From Arthrobacter sp. 131MFCol6.1 (GTDB lineage Bacteria; Actinomycetota; Actinomycetes; Actinomycetales; Micrococcaceae), in the NCBI RefSeq assembly GCF_000374925.1, contig NZ_KB895541.1, forward strand, positions 1,366,122-1,430,121: a stretch of 64,000 bases of DNA, written 5' to 3'. The notes under the pieces are model-generated. The model made no database searches. It worked only from the letters and a program-made list of their open reading frames with translations, and had not been told where the DNA came from. Position 1 is the stretch's first letter. The number at the start of each line of letters is the position of its first letter. Of the stretch, positions 9,213 through 18,511 are shown piece by piece. Made by a program: the position numbers and the translations under genes.

Positions 9213-9932
9213 ATGGACAATTCTAGTGGAGTCGGTGTCATCGATAAAGCGGCCCATGTGCTTGACGCACTTGAGGCCGGCCCCACCACCCTGGCGCAGC
9301 TGGTGGCGGCCACGGGACTGGCCCGGCCCACCGTGCACCGGCTGGCCCTCGCGCTGGTGCACCACAGGCTTGTGAGCCGCGACATCCAGGGCCGCTTCGT
9401 GCTCGGGAGCCGTCTGGTGGAACTGGCCTCCGCCGCCGGCGAGGACCGCCTCATCGCCTCCGCCGGCCCCGTGCTCATGCAGCTGCGAGACGCCACCGGC
9501 GAAAGCGCCCAGATCTTCCGCCGCCAGGGTGACTGGCGCGTCTGCGTGGCCTCCGCCGAACGCCCGATCGGGCTGCGCGACACCATCCCCGTCGGCACCC
9601 AGCTGTCCATGAAGGCCGGCTCCGCCGCCCAGGTGCTGCTGGCGTGGGAGGACCACGACCGCCTCCTGGAAGGCCTCCAGTCCGCCCGCTTCACCCCCAC
9701 CGTCCTGGCGGGAGTACGACGCCGGGGCTGGGGCCAAAGCCTCGGCGAACGCGAGCCGGGCGTCGCCTCCGTTTCGGCCCCCGTCCGCGGGCCATCCGGC
9801 CGCGTGATTGCCGCGGTGTCCATCTCCGGCCCGATCGAGCGCCTGACCCGCCAGCCGGGGCGGCTGCACGCCGAAGTAGTCTGCAACGCCGGCCGTGTCC
9901 TGACTGAAGCGCTGCGCAAGACCAACGACTAA
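9213..9932 (+). CDS. ndgR: IclR-family regulator of leucine genes (NdgR/LtbR type)
   Basis: Transcription regulator of 239 residues. An N-terminal winged helix-turn-helix (about residues 1-65, with TLAQLVAATGLARPTVHRLA) is followed by an IclR ligand domain. The start ATG 9213 (MDNSSGVGVIDKAAHVL) is chosen over an upstream in-frame start because it matches the characteristic beginning of Streptomyces NdgR and Corynebacterium LtbR. Those proteins sit divergent to leuCD, as here, and control leucine and related amino acid genes. That function is inferred from family and position. Confidence 0.9.
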   Translation: MDNSSGVGVIDKAAHVLDALEAGPTTLAQLVAATGLARPTVHRLALALVHHRLVSRDIQGRFVLGSRLVELASAAGEDRLIASAGPVLMQLRDATGESAQIFRRQGDWRVCVASAERPIGLRDTIPVGTQLSMKAGSAAQVLLAWEDHDRLLEGLQSARFTPTVLAGVRRRGWGQSLGEREPGVASVSAPVRGPSGRVIAAVSISGPIERLTRQPGRLHAEVVCNAGRVLTEALRKTND

Positions 9933-9945
9933 GTATGCTGTGCCC

Positions 9946-10482
9946 ATGAACAGCTATGCGGTGTTCCTGCGGGGCATCAACGTGGGCGGCATCAATATCA
10001 AGATGGCCGATCTCAAGAACGCCCTGAAGTCCCGGCCATTTTCGGGCGTCGTGACCCTGCTGGCCAGCGGGAATGTCGTGCTGGCCAGCGAACTGGATCC
10101 CGCCGGCGTGAAGCAGGAATTTGAGGCGTGCCTGCGGGAATCCTTTGGCTACGACGCCTGGGTGGTGGTGCTGACCGCGGACCGCGTGGCAGCGCTGGTC
10201 GACGCGTGCCCCTACCCGGCCGACGACGCCTCCACCCATACGTACCTGACGCTCGCCTCCGACGAGGCGGTGCTCTCGGAGCTCTTCGAGTCAGGCAGTG
10301 CCCTGGCGGGGGCCGAGCTTACCCGGCTGGGCCCCGAGGCCATGGCCTGGCTCGCCCCCGCCGGCGGCACCCTGGACAGCCCTTTCAGCAAGCTCTCCTC
10401 GAAGGCCAAGTACAAGGCCGCCACCACCACCCGCAACCTCCGCACCATGATCAAGGTCCGCGACGCCGCGGCCGGGATCTAG
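9946..10482 (+). CDS. DUF1697 domain protein
   Basis: Small cytoplasmic protein of 178 residues with the DUF1697 hallmarks: YAVFLRGINVGG at the N-terminus, LASGNVV, and the conserved end SSKAKYKAATTTRNLRTM. The biochemical role of the family is not established. It begins 13 bases after the regulator gene on the same strand, so the two may be cotranscribed. GTG 9940 is six bases upstream in frame and is a possible alternative start. Confidence 0.85.
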   Translation: MNSYAVFLRGINVGGINIKMADLKNALKSRPFSGVVTLLASGNVVLASELDPAGVKQEFEACLRESFGYDAWVVVLTADRVAALVDACPYPADDASTHTYLTLASDEAVLSELFESGSALAGAELTRLGPEAMAWLAPAGGTLDSPFSKLSSKAKYKAATTTRNLRTMIKVRDAAAGI

Positions 10483-10517
10483 GCGGGGCTCCCGCCGGCC
10501 GGCCCCGCACGAATGGC

Positions 10518-12185
10518 TCACTGCCGACCCGCGGCGGCCTTCAGCGCAGCGGTGAATGTCGCCAGGCGGCCGACCTCACGTTCCACGGGCGCCACGACAA
10601 GTTCCTCCGCGACGGCGGCGACGGCGGCTGTCAGGCGCTTCCGTGCCACGGCACTCCGTGACGCCGCCGCGGCTCCGGAAATGAACCGCGCCCCAATCGC
10701 CAGGACGATGCCCAGCAGCACTCCCCCGGCGATCATCACGGTAGGAACCGGCCAGCCCTGGACCCGCGGGACCTCCGGCACTGGCAGTTGCAGGTAGCCG
10801 AGCGCAGCCAGGACTCCCAGCCACGCGAACCCGGCCAGGGCCGTCACCAGGGCGAGCCACTGAACCGCATTGAACACACCCCACCACCAGGACTTCCTGC
10901 CGGCGGACAGATCTGTGGAGGCAATCGCCTGGTCCAGGGCGTCTGGCAGCCGGCCACTTCCATCCCGCGCGGCGCCGCGGATGACCGCCCGCCACGGCCC
11001 GGGCGCACCGGCGGACGCCGCCTCAGCGAACTCCCTGACGGCGGCATCGGCCCGCGCCTGCTCCGGCGCCCCCGCAGGAGGCAGCGACGTCCGGTTCAGC
11101 TCAGGCTTGGCGCCCTCGCGGCGCAAGTTCAGACGCCGCAGCGGATCCGGCCGGAACCTGGCCAGCCAGCGGGTCACCGGCCAGCCCGTGCGCCGGGTTG
11201 CTTCCAGCCGGTAGGACCGGGCGACGGCGTCGACCACCAGCGGCACGTTGGCGGCCACAGCCAACTCCCCCGCCAGCCGGGCCTTGGACGCGGCCGTCGC
11301 ACCGGCGGCCGTCGCACCGGCGGCCGCCCCGCGCCCAGCGGGCTTCATGCCACCCGTGGACACGCCGGACGCCTCGGCCAGCCGGGCGGAGGCCTGCGTG
11401 ACATCTGCCGCAAGTCGCTGCGACATCGCCTTCCGCTGCATCGCCACCTCACGGATCGCGGCCCGCACTTTGTCCACCCCCGTTCCCAGCACCGCGGAAG
11501 CCCCGAGGACCTGCACTTTGCCCAGCCCGTCCCGCGCCAGGATAGCTGTGAGGGATTCCAGGACCGGCCGGACCTCGTGGTCCGGGAGCCTGTCGATCTG
11601 GTTGAGCACAACGATCGTCACGGCCCCGTGCGAGGACAGCGGAGCCAGGAAGTCGTTGTGCACGGCGGCGTCGGCGTATTTCTGCGGATCGAGGACCCAG
11701 ACAAGGACGTCCACGAGCCCCACCATCCGCTGCACAATCTCCCGGTTGGCGGCCCTGGTCGAGTCAAAGTCCGGCAGGTCCAGAAGGATCAGCCCGGTGT
11801 CGTCGTCGGCGAACCCCTCGATGGCCGCCGCAGCGTGGCGCTTGTGGACCTCCAGCCAGTCCAGCAGCGGATCGCTGCCCTGGACGCCCCAAATGCCAGC
11901 CAGCGGCTCGGTGGTGGTCGGCCGGCGCACGGCCGCCGTCGCGACCTCCTCGCCGCTTACGGCATTGAAGAGCGATGACTTGCCGCTGCCGGTGGCACCG
12001 AAAAACCCAACCACCGTGTGGTCGCCGGACAGCGACCGCCGCGAACTCGCGCGGTCGAGCACCTGCAGGACACCGGCCAGGGTCTGCTCCGGGAGCACTC
12101 CGGACGCAAGTTCCCTGGCGCTGTCGAGCGCTTCCAGCCTGCGATCGAGCTGGGACGCCTCGCGGGCGGCGCCATGACGGCTCAT
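10518..12185 (-). CDS. Membrane-anchored dynamin-like/YfjP-type GTPase
   Basis: 555-residue GTPase. The G1 loop GATGSGKSS lies near residue 68, a DLPDFDSTR G3 region follows, and NQIDRLP serves as G4. The C-terminal half carries two close hydrophobic segments (VQWLALVTALAGFAWLGVL and TVMIAGGVLLGIVLAIG), as in bacterial dynamin-like proteins with a membrane hairpin. The start ATG 12185 (MSRHGAARE) overlaps the stop of the preceding gene as ATGA. A membrane-remodelling or division-linked role, as for Streptomyces DynA/DynB, is possible but unproven. Confidence 0.8.
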   Translation of the reverse strand: MSRHGAAREASQLDRRLEALDSARELASGVLPEQTLAGVLQVLDRASSRRSLSGDHTVVGFFGATGSGKSSLFNAVSGEEVATAAVRRPTTTEPLAGIWGVQGSDPLLDWLEVHKRHAAAAIEGFADDDTGLILLDLPDFDSTRAANREIVQRMVGLVDVLVWVLDPQKYADAAVHNDFLAPLSSHGAVTIVVLNQIDRLPDHEVRPVLESLTAILARDGLGKVQVLGASAVLGTGVDKVRAAIREVAMQRKAMSQRLAADVTQASARLAEASGVSTGGMKPAGRGAAAGATAAGATAASKARLAGELAVAANVPLVVDAVARSYRLEATRRTGWPVTRWLARFRPDPLRRLNLRREGAKPELNRTSLPPAGAPEQARADAAVREFAEAASAGAPGPWRAVIRGAARDGSGRLPDALDQAIASTDLSAGRKSWWWGVFNAVQWLALVTALAGFAWLGVLAALGYLQLPVPEVPRVQGWPVPTVMIAGGVLLGIVLAIGARFISGAAAASRSAVARKRLTAAVAAVAEELVVAPVEREVGRLATFTAALKAAAGRQ

Positions 12186-13933
12186 GACGTGGCCGCCAGC
12201 CGGCGCAGTGCTGCCGCATGTCCGGCAATCGCTGCGGGCGGCACGCCGCCGTCGACCTCCAGCAGGGTCAAGAACCGCTGGCACTCCGCGGCCAGCAGGC
12301 CCTGGCACCGCAGATGCAGGTTCTCGCGTGCGGTCCGGGCGAGCCGGCGGACGGCGTCCTCCCCGAAAACCGCCTCCAGGAGGCGCCGACCCACGACGGC
12401 GGTGCCGCCGGCGACTCCGATCTCAAGCCCAGTCAGACCCGCGGTCATGGAGAACACCACGATCATCAGTGCAGCGCCGAGGCCGTTGATGCCGAAGGAC
12501 AACCAGCGGGCCTGGGTTCGCTTGCCCTGGCCTTCGGTGCGGATGAGTTCCATCAGGCTCCCCTGCCAAGCCCGGATCTCGGCCGCCACAGCGTCCGCGA
12601 AGCCCTCGGACGCACCGGAAAGATCGTCGGTGCCCAGCAACTGCCTGCCGGCAGGGTCTGAACGCCACCGCTGGTCGGTGTGCTCCGCGGCCTTGGCGGC
12701 CTGATCGACAATGACGGCCTGCAGTCCCGTTTCGATCGCGGTTTCCACCCTGACCGCAGGCGCCGGTTCACCCCGGACGAACGCGCCCACGCGGTCACGG
12801 AAGCGTCCGATGTTCTGTTCCATGGCGCGGAAGAACTCCCCGGTCCCGACGAAGTCCTGCCAGCGCGCCAGCACTTCGCCGCGCAGCAGCGCGCCGTCGC
12901 GGGTGGCCTCAAGGATCCTGGCCACGGCGTCGTCATAGGCGTTGCGGGCGTCGGCTGCGAGAACATCAGCTGCGTGCTGCTGTTCGGACAGCGCCTGCTC
13001 CGCCGCGTCGACGCGGTGGGCGAGGGCGAGGAGGGTGCCGTTGAGGGTGCGCCGGGCAATTCCTGCCCGTCCCGCGGCGTCCCCCGCCAGCTTCTCGAGC
13101 CAAACGTGCAGCGGCTCGACCGCCTCTGCCGGAAGCATCCCTGCGGCATCCAGCGACAGCTCCGGCACCACGAACAGTTGGGCAGCACCCAGGCCTTCCC
13201 GGTTGAGCATGGCCTGCAGATCCGCGCTAATTTCCGCTTCCGCCGCTGGCGGTACCCGGTCCAGGACCACAGCCACCATGATGTCGCGGGAGGCCGCATC
13301 CAGGAGCAGGCGCCATGGCACGGCGTCGGCATAGCGGTTGGCGGTGGTGACAAACACCCAGAGGTCGGCGGCGGCAAGTAACTGTCCGGCCAGCTGGCGG
13401 TTGTTCTCGGAAATGGAGTCGACGTCGGGCGCGTCCACCAGGGCGATTCCCGGCGGGACCGCGGAGTCGGAGACCAGGACCAGGGAGCTCACCGGGCCGG
13501 AATCCAACGCCGGATCAGTCGGGGCCGGCGCCCGGCCATCCACGAGGGCACCCCGGATGCGGCCCAGGGCCGGCAGCACCCGTTGGCCCTCAAACCAGGC
13601 GGCGTCGGCGGGATGGTGCAGCAGGATGGGCTGGCGGGTTGTGGGCCGGATCGCACCGGCCCGAGTGACGGGGTGGCCCACCAACGCGTTGACCAGGGTG
13701 GATTTCCCGGCCCCGGTGGAACCGCCAACAACGGCCAGCAGGGGCGCGTCGAGGCTGCGGTACCGGGGCAGGATGTAGTCATCAAGTTGAGCCACGGCAT
13801 TCCGGAGCTCCAGGCGCGTGTGGTCCGTCCCGGGCAGCGCGAGCGGGAGCCGGATGGCCGCCAGGTCCTGCCGCACTGCCTCAAGGAGGGCCACGCCGGT
13901 TGCGGCCTCGGGTCCGGTTTCATGGGAGCTCAC
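12182..13933 (-). CDS. Dynamin-family GTPase, partner of the downstream GTPase
   Basis: About 583 residues. P-loop GGSTGAGKST near residue 70, a G3-like VDAPDVDS, and two hydrophobic stretches near the C-terminus (INGLGAALMIVVFSMTAG and following), so it is probably membrane-bound. I take the GTG 13933 (VSSHETGPEAATG) as start; the frame is open to 14005 and no clear ribosome-binding site decides it. It is translationally coupled (ATGA) to the next GTPase, which suggests the two work as a heteromeric pair. The G4 motif is degenerate (LDRVP), so nucleotide specificity is uncertain. Confidence 0.78.
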   Translation of the reverse strand: MSSHETGPEAATGVALLEAVRQDLAAIRLPLALPGTDHTRLELRNAVAQLDDYILPRYRSLDAPLLAVVGGSTGAGKSTLVNALVGHPVTRAGAIRPTTRQPILLHHPADAAWFEGQRVLPALGRIRGALVDGRAPAPTDPALDSGPVSSLVLVSDSAVPPGIALVDAPDVDSISENNRQLAGQLLAAADLWVFVTTANRYADAVPWRLLLDAASRDIMVAVVLDRVPPAAEAEISADLQAMLNREGLGAAQLFVVPELSLDAAGMLPAEAVEPLHVWLEKLAGDAAGRAGIARRTLNGTLLALAHRVDAAEQALSEQQHAADVLAADARNAYDDAVARILEATRDGALLRGEVLARWQDFVGTGEFFRAMEQNIGRFRDRVGAFVRGEPAPAVRVETAIETGLQAVIVDQAAKAAEHTDQRWRSDPAGRQLLGTDDLSGASEGFADAVAAEIRAWQGSLMELIRTEGQGKRTQARWLSFGINGLGAALMIVVFSMTAGLTGLEIGVAGGTAVVGRRLLEAVFGEDAVRRLARTARENLHLRCQGLLAAECQRFLTLLEVDGGVPPAAIAGHAAALRRLAATS

Positions 13934-14077
13934 AGCATCATCATGCCAGTTCAGAACATGGTTACTGCGGGGGGCACTCCTGCGCGGGACCAAGGCGCCA
14001 TGCATCGGGAGCCGGCGCCCCCGGCCAGCCGTCGCCTATCGATGGGGCCCGGCAGCCCAGCAATTCCGGGAAACGAA

Positions 14078-14109
14078 AAACGGCCCCGGGCTGATGCCCG
14101 GGACCGTTT
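14078..14109 (-). terminator. Intrinsic terminator of tRNA-Glu
   Basis: On the minus strand, AAACGGTCCCGGGC-atca-GCCCGGGGCCGTTT is followed by a T-rich stretch, directly after the tRNA-Glu gene. Confidence 0.8.
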
Positions 14110-14115
14110 CCATTG

Positions 14116-14188
14116 TGACCCCAGCGGGATTCGAACCCGCGTTACCGCCGTGAGAGGGCAGCGTACTAGGCCGCTATACGATGGGGCC
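14116..14188 (-). tRNA. tRNA-Glu (CTC)
   Basis: 73 bases fold as a cloverleaf: acceptor GGCCCCA with TGGGGTC plus discriminator A, anticodon stem CTGCC/GGCGG with loop CTCTCAC (anticodon CTC), and T-arm GGTTCGAATCC. CCA is not encoded. Confidence 0.95.
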
Positions 14189-14317
14189 GCGTACTTCCTG
14201 AACAGCATTTCTGCCATTCAAGCCAAATGATTGTTTCATACATTTGGCCGCCGTTTCAAATCGGACCAGCCGATTCAAAACTTCCGAATTTCAGCGGAAA
14301 CCCGCGGAACTTCAGAG

Positions 14318-14389
14318 CTGGGATACCAGGACTCGAACCTAGAATGACGGTACCAGAAACCGTAGTGTTGCCAATTACACCATATCCCA
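14318..14389 (-). tRNA. tRNA-Gln (CTG)
   Basis: 72 bases: acceptor TGGGATA/TATCCCA, anticodon stem ACGGT/ACCGT with loop TTCTGGT (anticodon CTG), T-arm GGTTCGAGTCC. The same strand and closeness to tRNA-Glu suggest cotranscription, with tRNA-Gln first. Confidence 0.94.
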
Positions 14390-14734
14390 AAGGCACTTTC
14401 GCTCCGGATGTTTAGGCCTAAACCCTCGCTCCCGGCGCCTCAGCACGAGTAATTACTTTACCCGAGAGTTTTCACTTCCACAAATCGGGCGCGCGGCGGC
14501 GGGGTCGGGCTGCCGGGGCGGGCCGCGTCCGGCGTCAATGGCGGCAATACCCGCGCCATCCCTTGCCAATCCGGCGGAAACGAGTTTACGCTCGGTAAGT
14601 TACCAACGAGTAACCACCCCTCCCCCACTCCGCTGCGGGCAGCTTTGCGTTCATTTTCCAGTGTTAGCTGCGTCACAGCTACCGGGGTGGCCGGCAGCAG
14701 AGCCGCTGCCGGCGGGAACGTCGAGAGGAATCAT
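14390..14734. other. Intergenic region before the heptad-repeat gene
   Basis: 345 bases without a gene. It should hold the promoter of the tRNA pair (left side) and of the heptad-repeat gene (right side). The clearest signal is the palindrome at 14599-14614. Confidence 0.5.
14599..14614. promoter_or_regulatory. Candidate TetR-type operator palindrome
   Basis: GTTAC-CAACGA-GTAAC, about 120 bases before the start of the heptad-repeat protein gene. The TTAC...GTAA shape is common for TetR-family operators. No regulator gene is adjacent, so the link is speculative. Confidence 0.35.
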
Positions 14735-16120
14735 GTGCCACAGAGTCGTGCCGCTATCAGCAAGACCCGGACCCGTGCGCAGCAAATCGCCATCGCCGTC
14801 CTGGCGTTGCTGCTCATTGCCCTGCTGGGGTTCTATACCCTCGTCACGGGCCGCATCACGGACGGTTCGGCCAAGCTCAAGGACGGGGCCGCCCAGGCGT
14901 CCGCCGGAGCCGGTCAGCTGGACGACGGCGCCGGAAAACTCGCCAACGGCGCCAGCCTGGCCGATACCGGGGCCGGAAAGCTTTCCGCGGGGGCGGAAAA
15001 GATCTCCTCGGGCATCAGCACCAAGCTGGCACCCGGGGCGGACATGCTCCAGGCCGGTGCCGGCAAGTTGGCCGAAGGTGCCGTCAAAATCGAAGCCGAT
15101 GTCACCAGCAAGCTGGCGCCCGGCGTTTACAAAGTCGACGACGGTGCGCAGAAGCTCGCGGCGGGGGCCGTGCAGCTCTCGGCCGCGCTGACGCCGACGC
15201 CGGCGGGCAACGCCGAGAACAACCTCGCCGACGGGGCCACCCGGCTCGACGGCGGCGCCGCCCAGCTGGCCGGGGGCTCGGCCGCGCTGGCAGGCGGCAC
15301 GGACCAGCTCAAGGGCTACCGCGGTGCCAACGACAATCCGGCAGCCGGAACCGGGACCGCGGCCCTGGCTCAGGCGCTGGAACTGCTGGAGGCAGCGGCG
15401 AATGACCCGGTCCAGAGGCTCGTTCCGCTGTCGGTGGTGAAGGACAAGATCGCCAAGATCACCGCGGGCGCGCGCAAGCTCGACGCCGGCGCCAGCCAGC
15501 TGCAGGCCGGCGCTCAGCGGCTGCAGGACGGCGCGGTCCAGCTGAACGCAGGAACGGGCAAACTCAAGGCCGGATTCGCAACGCTGGCCGGAAAGCTCAA
15601 CAGCCAGGACCCCGGCAGCCCGGGCGTGGTACTGGGCACCCGGCTTCTGGCCGACGGCACGTCCAAGATCCGGGTCGGGATGGACGGCGTCCCCGGCGAT
15701 CCCGAGCACCCGGGCCTGCTCAAGGCCGCCGCCCGGATGACCGAGGGCAGCTCGCGCCTTGCCGACGGAACGGTGGCCCTGAACGCCGGCATCAAGGGCA
15801 ACCCGGCTGATCCCGCCAACCCCGGCCTGCTGGGCGGCTCCCAGGCCTTGGCCTCCGGCGCCTCAGAACTCTCGGCCGGCAGCACCAAGCTGGCGTCCGG
15901 CTCCTCGCAGCTGGCCACGGGAGCGGACAAGCTCGCGGATGGCAACGCCCGGATTGCCGATGGCACCGGCACGCTGCATGCCGGAGCAGCCGCGGTCTCG
16001 CCCACCAGTCTGCTCCGGCAGTCCGACGCCGCCACGGCACTGGGACTCGTCGCAGTGCTGGCCCTTGGCTCTGTTGGCGCCTTCCTGGCGCTGCGGAGGA
16101 GGCAGGCCGGTCCCCGGTAA
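14735..16120 (+). CDS. Membrane protein with GAxxLxx heptad repeats (YhgE/Pip-like extracellular part)
   Basis: 461 residues. One membrane segment near residues 16-36 (IAIAVLALLLIALLGFYTLV), then about 390 residues built mainly of seven-residue repeats of the form GAxxLxx or GAxKLxx, and a final membrane segment (TALGLVAVLALGSVGAFLAL) with a basic end. The start GTG 14735 follows GAGAGGA. The repeats resemble the extracellular tape-measure-like region of YhgE/Pip and EsaA-like proteins, but the multi-span export domain of those proteins is absent. The likely topology is an extracytoplasmic alpha-helical rod anchored at both ends. The function is unknown. Confidence 0.8.
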   Translation: MPQSRAAISKTRTRAQQIAIAVLALLLIALLGFYTLVTGRITDGSAKLKDGAAQASAGAGQLDDGAGKLANGASLADTGAGKLSAGAEKISSGISTKLAPGADMLQAGAGKLAEGAVKIEADVTSKLAPGVYKVDDGAQKLAAGAVQLSAALTPTPAGNAENNLADGATRLDGGAAQLAGGSAALAGGTDQLKGYRGANDNPAAGTGTAALAQALELLEAAANDPVQRLVPLSVVKDKIAKITAGARKLDAGASQLQAGAQRLQDGAVQLNAGTGKLKAGFATLAGKLNSQDPGSPGVVLGTRLLADGTSKIRVGMDGVPGDPEHPGLLKAAARMTEGSSRLADGTVALNAGIKGNPADPANPGLLGGSQALASGASELSAGSTKLASGSSQLATGADKLADGNARIADGTGTLHAGAAAVSPTSLLRQSDAATALGLVAVLALGSVGAFLALRRRQAGPR

Positions 16121-16157
16121 CTTCCGGGGCCGGTTGCGGCGCCGGTTACAGCGGCGG

Positions 16158-16871
16158 CTACGCCAGCAGGTCCAGCAGGGAGCCAACCTCGCGGCCCAAA
16201 AAGCCCGGGGCTGGCTCCCCGCCGCGGTTCAGCCAGACGCCGAGGAGGCCTGCCGCCGTCGAGCCTTCCGCGTCGAGCAGCCGGTTGTCCCCGATGTACA
16301 GCGTTTGGCCGGGGCCGGTACCGATCCGGCGGACACCCTCGAGGTAGATGGCCGGGTCCGGCTTTGCGGCGCCGACGGTGTCGGTGCCGACCAGAACGGT
16401 AATCCGTGCCAGCCCGGCCGCGTCCAGCTTCACGCGCTGGTAGTCGTGGACATTGTTGCTCACGGCCCCGTAGGGAATGCCAGCGGCGTCCAGGGCGTCC
16501 AGGAGGGGTCCGACGTCGTCGAACGCCCGGATGTAGCCGTGTTGGCGGCTCGCGTAGGAACTCACCCAGTGGTGGGCCTGTTCGCCGTCGGCAAGTTCGA
16601 CGCCGAAGTACCCCAGTGCCGCCCGGCCGCGGAGCAGGCGCTGTTCATTGAACGTGATCTCGCCGGCCAGGTAGCGGTCGTAGAAGTGGGTGGTCTCTCG
16701 GGTGAAGATCCGCCCGAACCTCTCCCACCCGGCCTCGTCCAGGCCGGGCAGGAGGTGCTCGCTGACGTCGCGGAGGGCCGTCGTCATGGCGAATTCAAGG
16801 TCCACCAGGGTGTCGTCAATGTCGAACAGGACCCCATGGACTGCGCCGCCGCCAAGGCCTGCCGCCAGCAT
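16158..16871 (-). CDS. HAD-family hydrolase
   Basis: 237-residue predicted phosphatase of the haloacid dehalogenase superfamily. Motif I FDIDDTLVD near residue 16, motif II in AVSNN, motif III lysine in GAAKPDPAIY, motif IV GDNRLLDAEG. A helical cap lies between motifs I and II, as in subfamily I (YjjG/phosphoglycolate-like). The start is one base after the gltX stop, so the two are one transcript. The substrate cannot be inferred; housecleaning of phosphorylated metabolites is the usual role. Confidence 0.88.
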   Translation of the reverse strand: MLAAGLGGGAVHGVLFDIDDTLVDLEFAMTTALRDVSEHLLPGLDEAGWERFGRIFTRETTHFYDRYLAGEITFNEQRLLRGRAALGYFGVELADGEQAHHWVSSYASRQHGYIRAFDDVGPLLDALDAAGIPYGAVSNNVHDYQRVKLDAAGLARITVLVGTDTVGAAKPDPAIYLEGVRRIGTGPGQTLYIGDNRLLDAEGSTAAGLLGVWLNRGGEPAPGFLGREVGSLLDLLA

Positions 16872-16872
16872 G

Positions 16873-18393
16873 TCAGCCGCGGAAGGCGCGCAGGCGGGCC
16901 AGGGATGAATCCTTGCCCAGGATGACCATGGATTCGAACAGCGGCGGGGAGATCCGCCGGCCCGAGATGGCCGTGCGGACCGGGCCGAACGCCAGGCGCG
17001 GCTTGACGCCGAGGCCTTCCACGAGGGCTTCCTTCAGGGCGGCCTGGATGTTCTCGGCCGTCCAGTCGGCAACGGGCTCCAGGGCGGCCAGGGCGGCGTC
17101 GAGCACCTCGGTGAGGTGCTCCGGCAGGCCCTTGCGGGCGTCGTCGGCGACGTCGATGGCGTCGTCGGCCTTGAACAGGAACGCGATCATTTCGGGGGCC
17201 TCGCCCAGCAGCGAGATGCGTTCCTGGATCAGCGGTGCGGCCTCGGACAGGATCTCCTCCTCGCGGTCCGTGAGGCTCTCCCCGACGAAGCCGGCGGCCT
17301 GCAGGTAGGGCACCAGGCGGCCGCGGAAGTCCTCAGCGCCGAGCATGCGGATGTGGGTGCCGTTGATGGCTTCGGCCTTCTTGATGTCGAAGCGGGCCGG
17401 GTTGGCCAGCACGTCATTGACGTCGAAGTGCTCGATCAGCTGGTCCACGGTGAAAATGTCCTCGTCGGCGGAGAGGCTCCAGCCGAGCAGGGACAGGTAG
17501 TTCAGCAGGCCTTCGGGGATGAAGCCGCGGTCCCGGAGCAGGAACAGGTTGGACTGGGGGTCGCGCTTGGAGAGCTTCTTGTTGCCCTCGCCCATGACGT
17601 ACGGCAGGTGGCCGAAGACCGGCATGTAGCTGGCGACGCCGATGTCCATCAGCGCCCGGATCAGCACCACCTGGCGGGGCGTGGAGGAAAGCAGGTCCTC
17701 GCCGCGGAGCACGTGGGTGATGCCCATGAGGGCGTCGTCCACCGGGTTGACCAGGGTGTAGAGCGGGGAGCCGTCGGCGCGGACAATGACGTAGTCCGGG
17801 ATGCTGCCGGCTTTGAAGGTGATCTCGCCGCGGACCATGTCCGTGAACGTGACGTCCTCGTCGGGCATCCGGACGCGCAGCACGGGCTGGCGGCCCTCGG
17901 CCTTGAACGCGGCGAGCTGGTCCTCGGAGAGTTCGCGGTCGAAGTTGTCGTAGCCGAGCTTGGGGTCGCGGCCGGCGGCGCGGTGGCGGGCCTCGACTTC
18001 CTCCGGCGAGGAGTAGCACTCGTAGGCGTAGCCGGCGTCGATCAGCTTGGCCACGACGTCCTTGTAGAGGTCCAGCCGCTGTGACTGGCGGTAGGGCTCG
18101 TGCGGGCCGCCGACTTCCACGCCCTCTTCCCAGGTGATGCCGAGCCATTTGAGGGCCTCGAGCAGCTGCTGGTAGCTCTCCTCCGAGTCGCGGGCCGCGT
18201 CCGTGTCCTCGATCCGGAACACAAAGGTGCCCTTCGTGTGCCGGGCGTGGGCCCAGTTGAACAGGGCGGTGCGGATCAGGCCGACGTGCGGGGTGCCCGT
18301 GGGTGACGGGCAGAACCGGACACGGACCGGGGTGTCAGCGGTGACTTCACCGTTGGAGGCGGCAAGCGGGGCGGAGCTGGGAGCAGTAGTCAT
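16873..18393 (-). CDS. gltX: Glutamyl-tRNA synthetase
   Basis: Class I synthetase that charges tRNA-Glu (possibly also tRNA-Gln, for later amidation, as in most actinobacteria). 506 residues with the HIGH-type site in [19 protein letters not shown], the RIEDTD motif, and KLSKRD as the KMSKS-type loop. The start ATG 18393 ([10 protein letters not shown]) is the best of several in-frame starts; it leaves a non-conserved Ala/Ser-rich head of about 20 residues. A hairpin terminator separates it from the FAH gene upstream. Confidence 0.96.
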   Translation of the reverse strand: MTTAPSSAPLAASNGEVTADTPVRVRFCPSPTGTPHVGLIRTALFNWAHARHTKGTFVFRIEDTDAARDSEESYQQLLEALKWLGITWEEGVEVGGPHEPYRQSQRLDLYKDVVAKLIDAGYAYECYSSPEEVEARHRAAGRDPKLGYDNFDRELSEDQLAAFKAEGRQPVLRVRMPDEDVTFTDMVRGEITFKAGSIPDYVIVRADGSPLYTLVNPVDDALMGITHVLRGEDLLSSTPRQVVLIRALMDIGVASYMPVFGHLPYVMGEGNKKLSKRDPQSNLFLLRDRGFIPEGLLNYLSLLGWSLSADEDIFTVDQLIEHFDVNDVLANPARFDIKKAEAINGTHIRMLGAEDFRGRLVPYLQAAGFVGESLTDREEEILSEAAPLIQERISLLGEAPEMIAFLFKADDAIDVADDARKGLPEHLTEVLDAALAALEPVADWTAENIQAALKEALVEGLGVKPRLAFGPVRTAISGRRISPPLFESMVILGKDSSLARLRAFRG

Positions 18394-18448
18394 AGTGGTA
18401 CCAACATTACCAATCTCTACAACCGCCGCCCGCCCGGAATTCCGCGTG

Positions 18449-18498
18449 CGATTTCGGACAGCCGCCCCGCGGATCCACGGTGCGGCTGTCCGAAATCG
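18449..18498 (-). terminator. 17-bp hairpin between FAH hydrolase gene and gltX
   Basis: CGATTTCGGACAGCCGC pairs exactly with GCGGCTGTCCGAAATCG across a 16-base loop, 14 bases after the FAH-family stop codon. There is no T run. Confidence 0.65.
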
Positions 18499-18511
18499 GC
18501 GCGAAAAACGC

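Noticed and set aside
14880..16000. Regular DNA periodicity that could suggest a repeat array
   Set aside because: The 21-base period is the coding of seven-residue repeats in one long frame; there are no unique spacers as in CRISPR.
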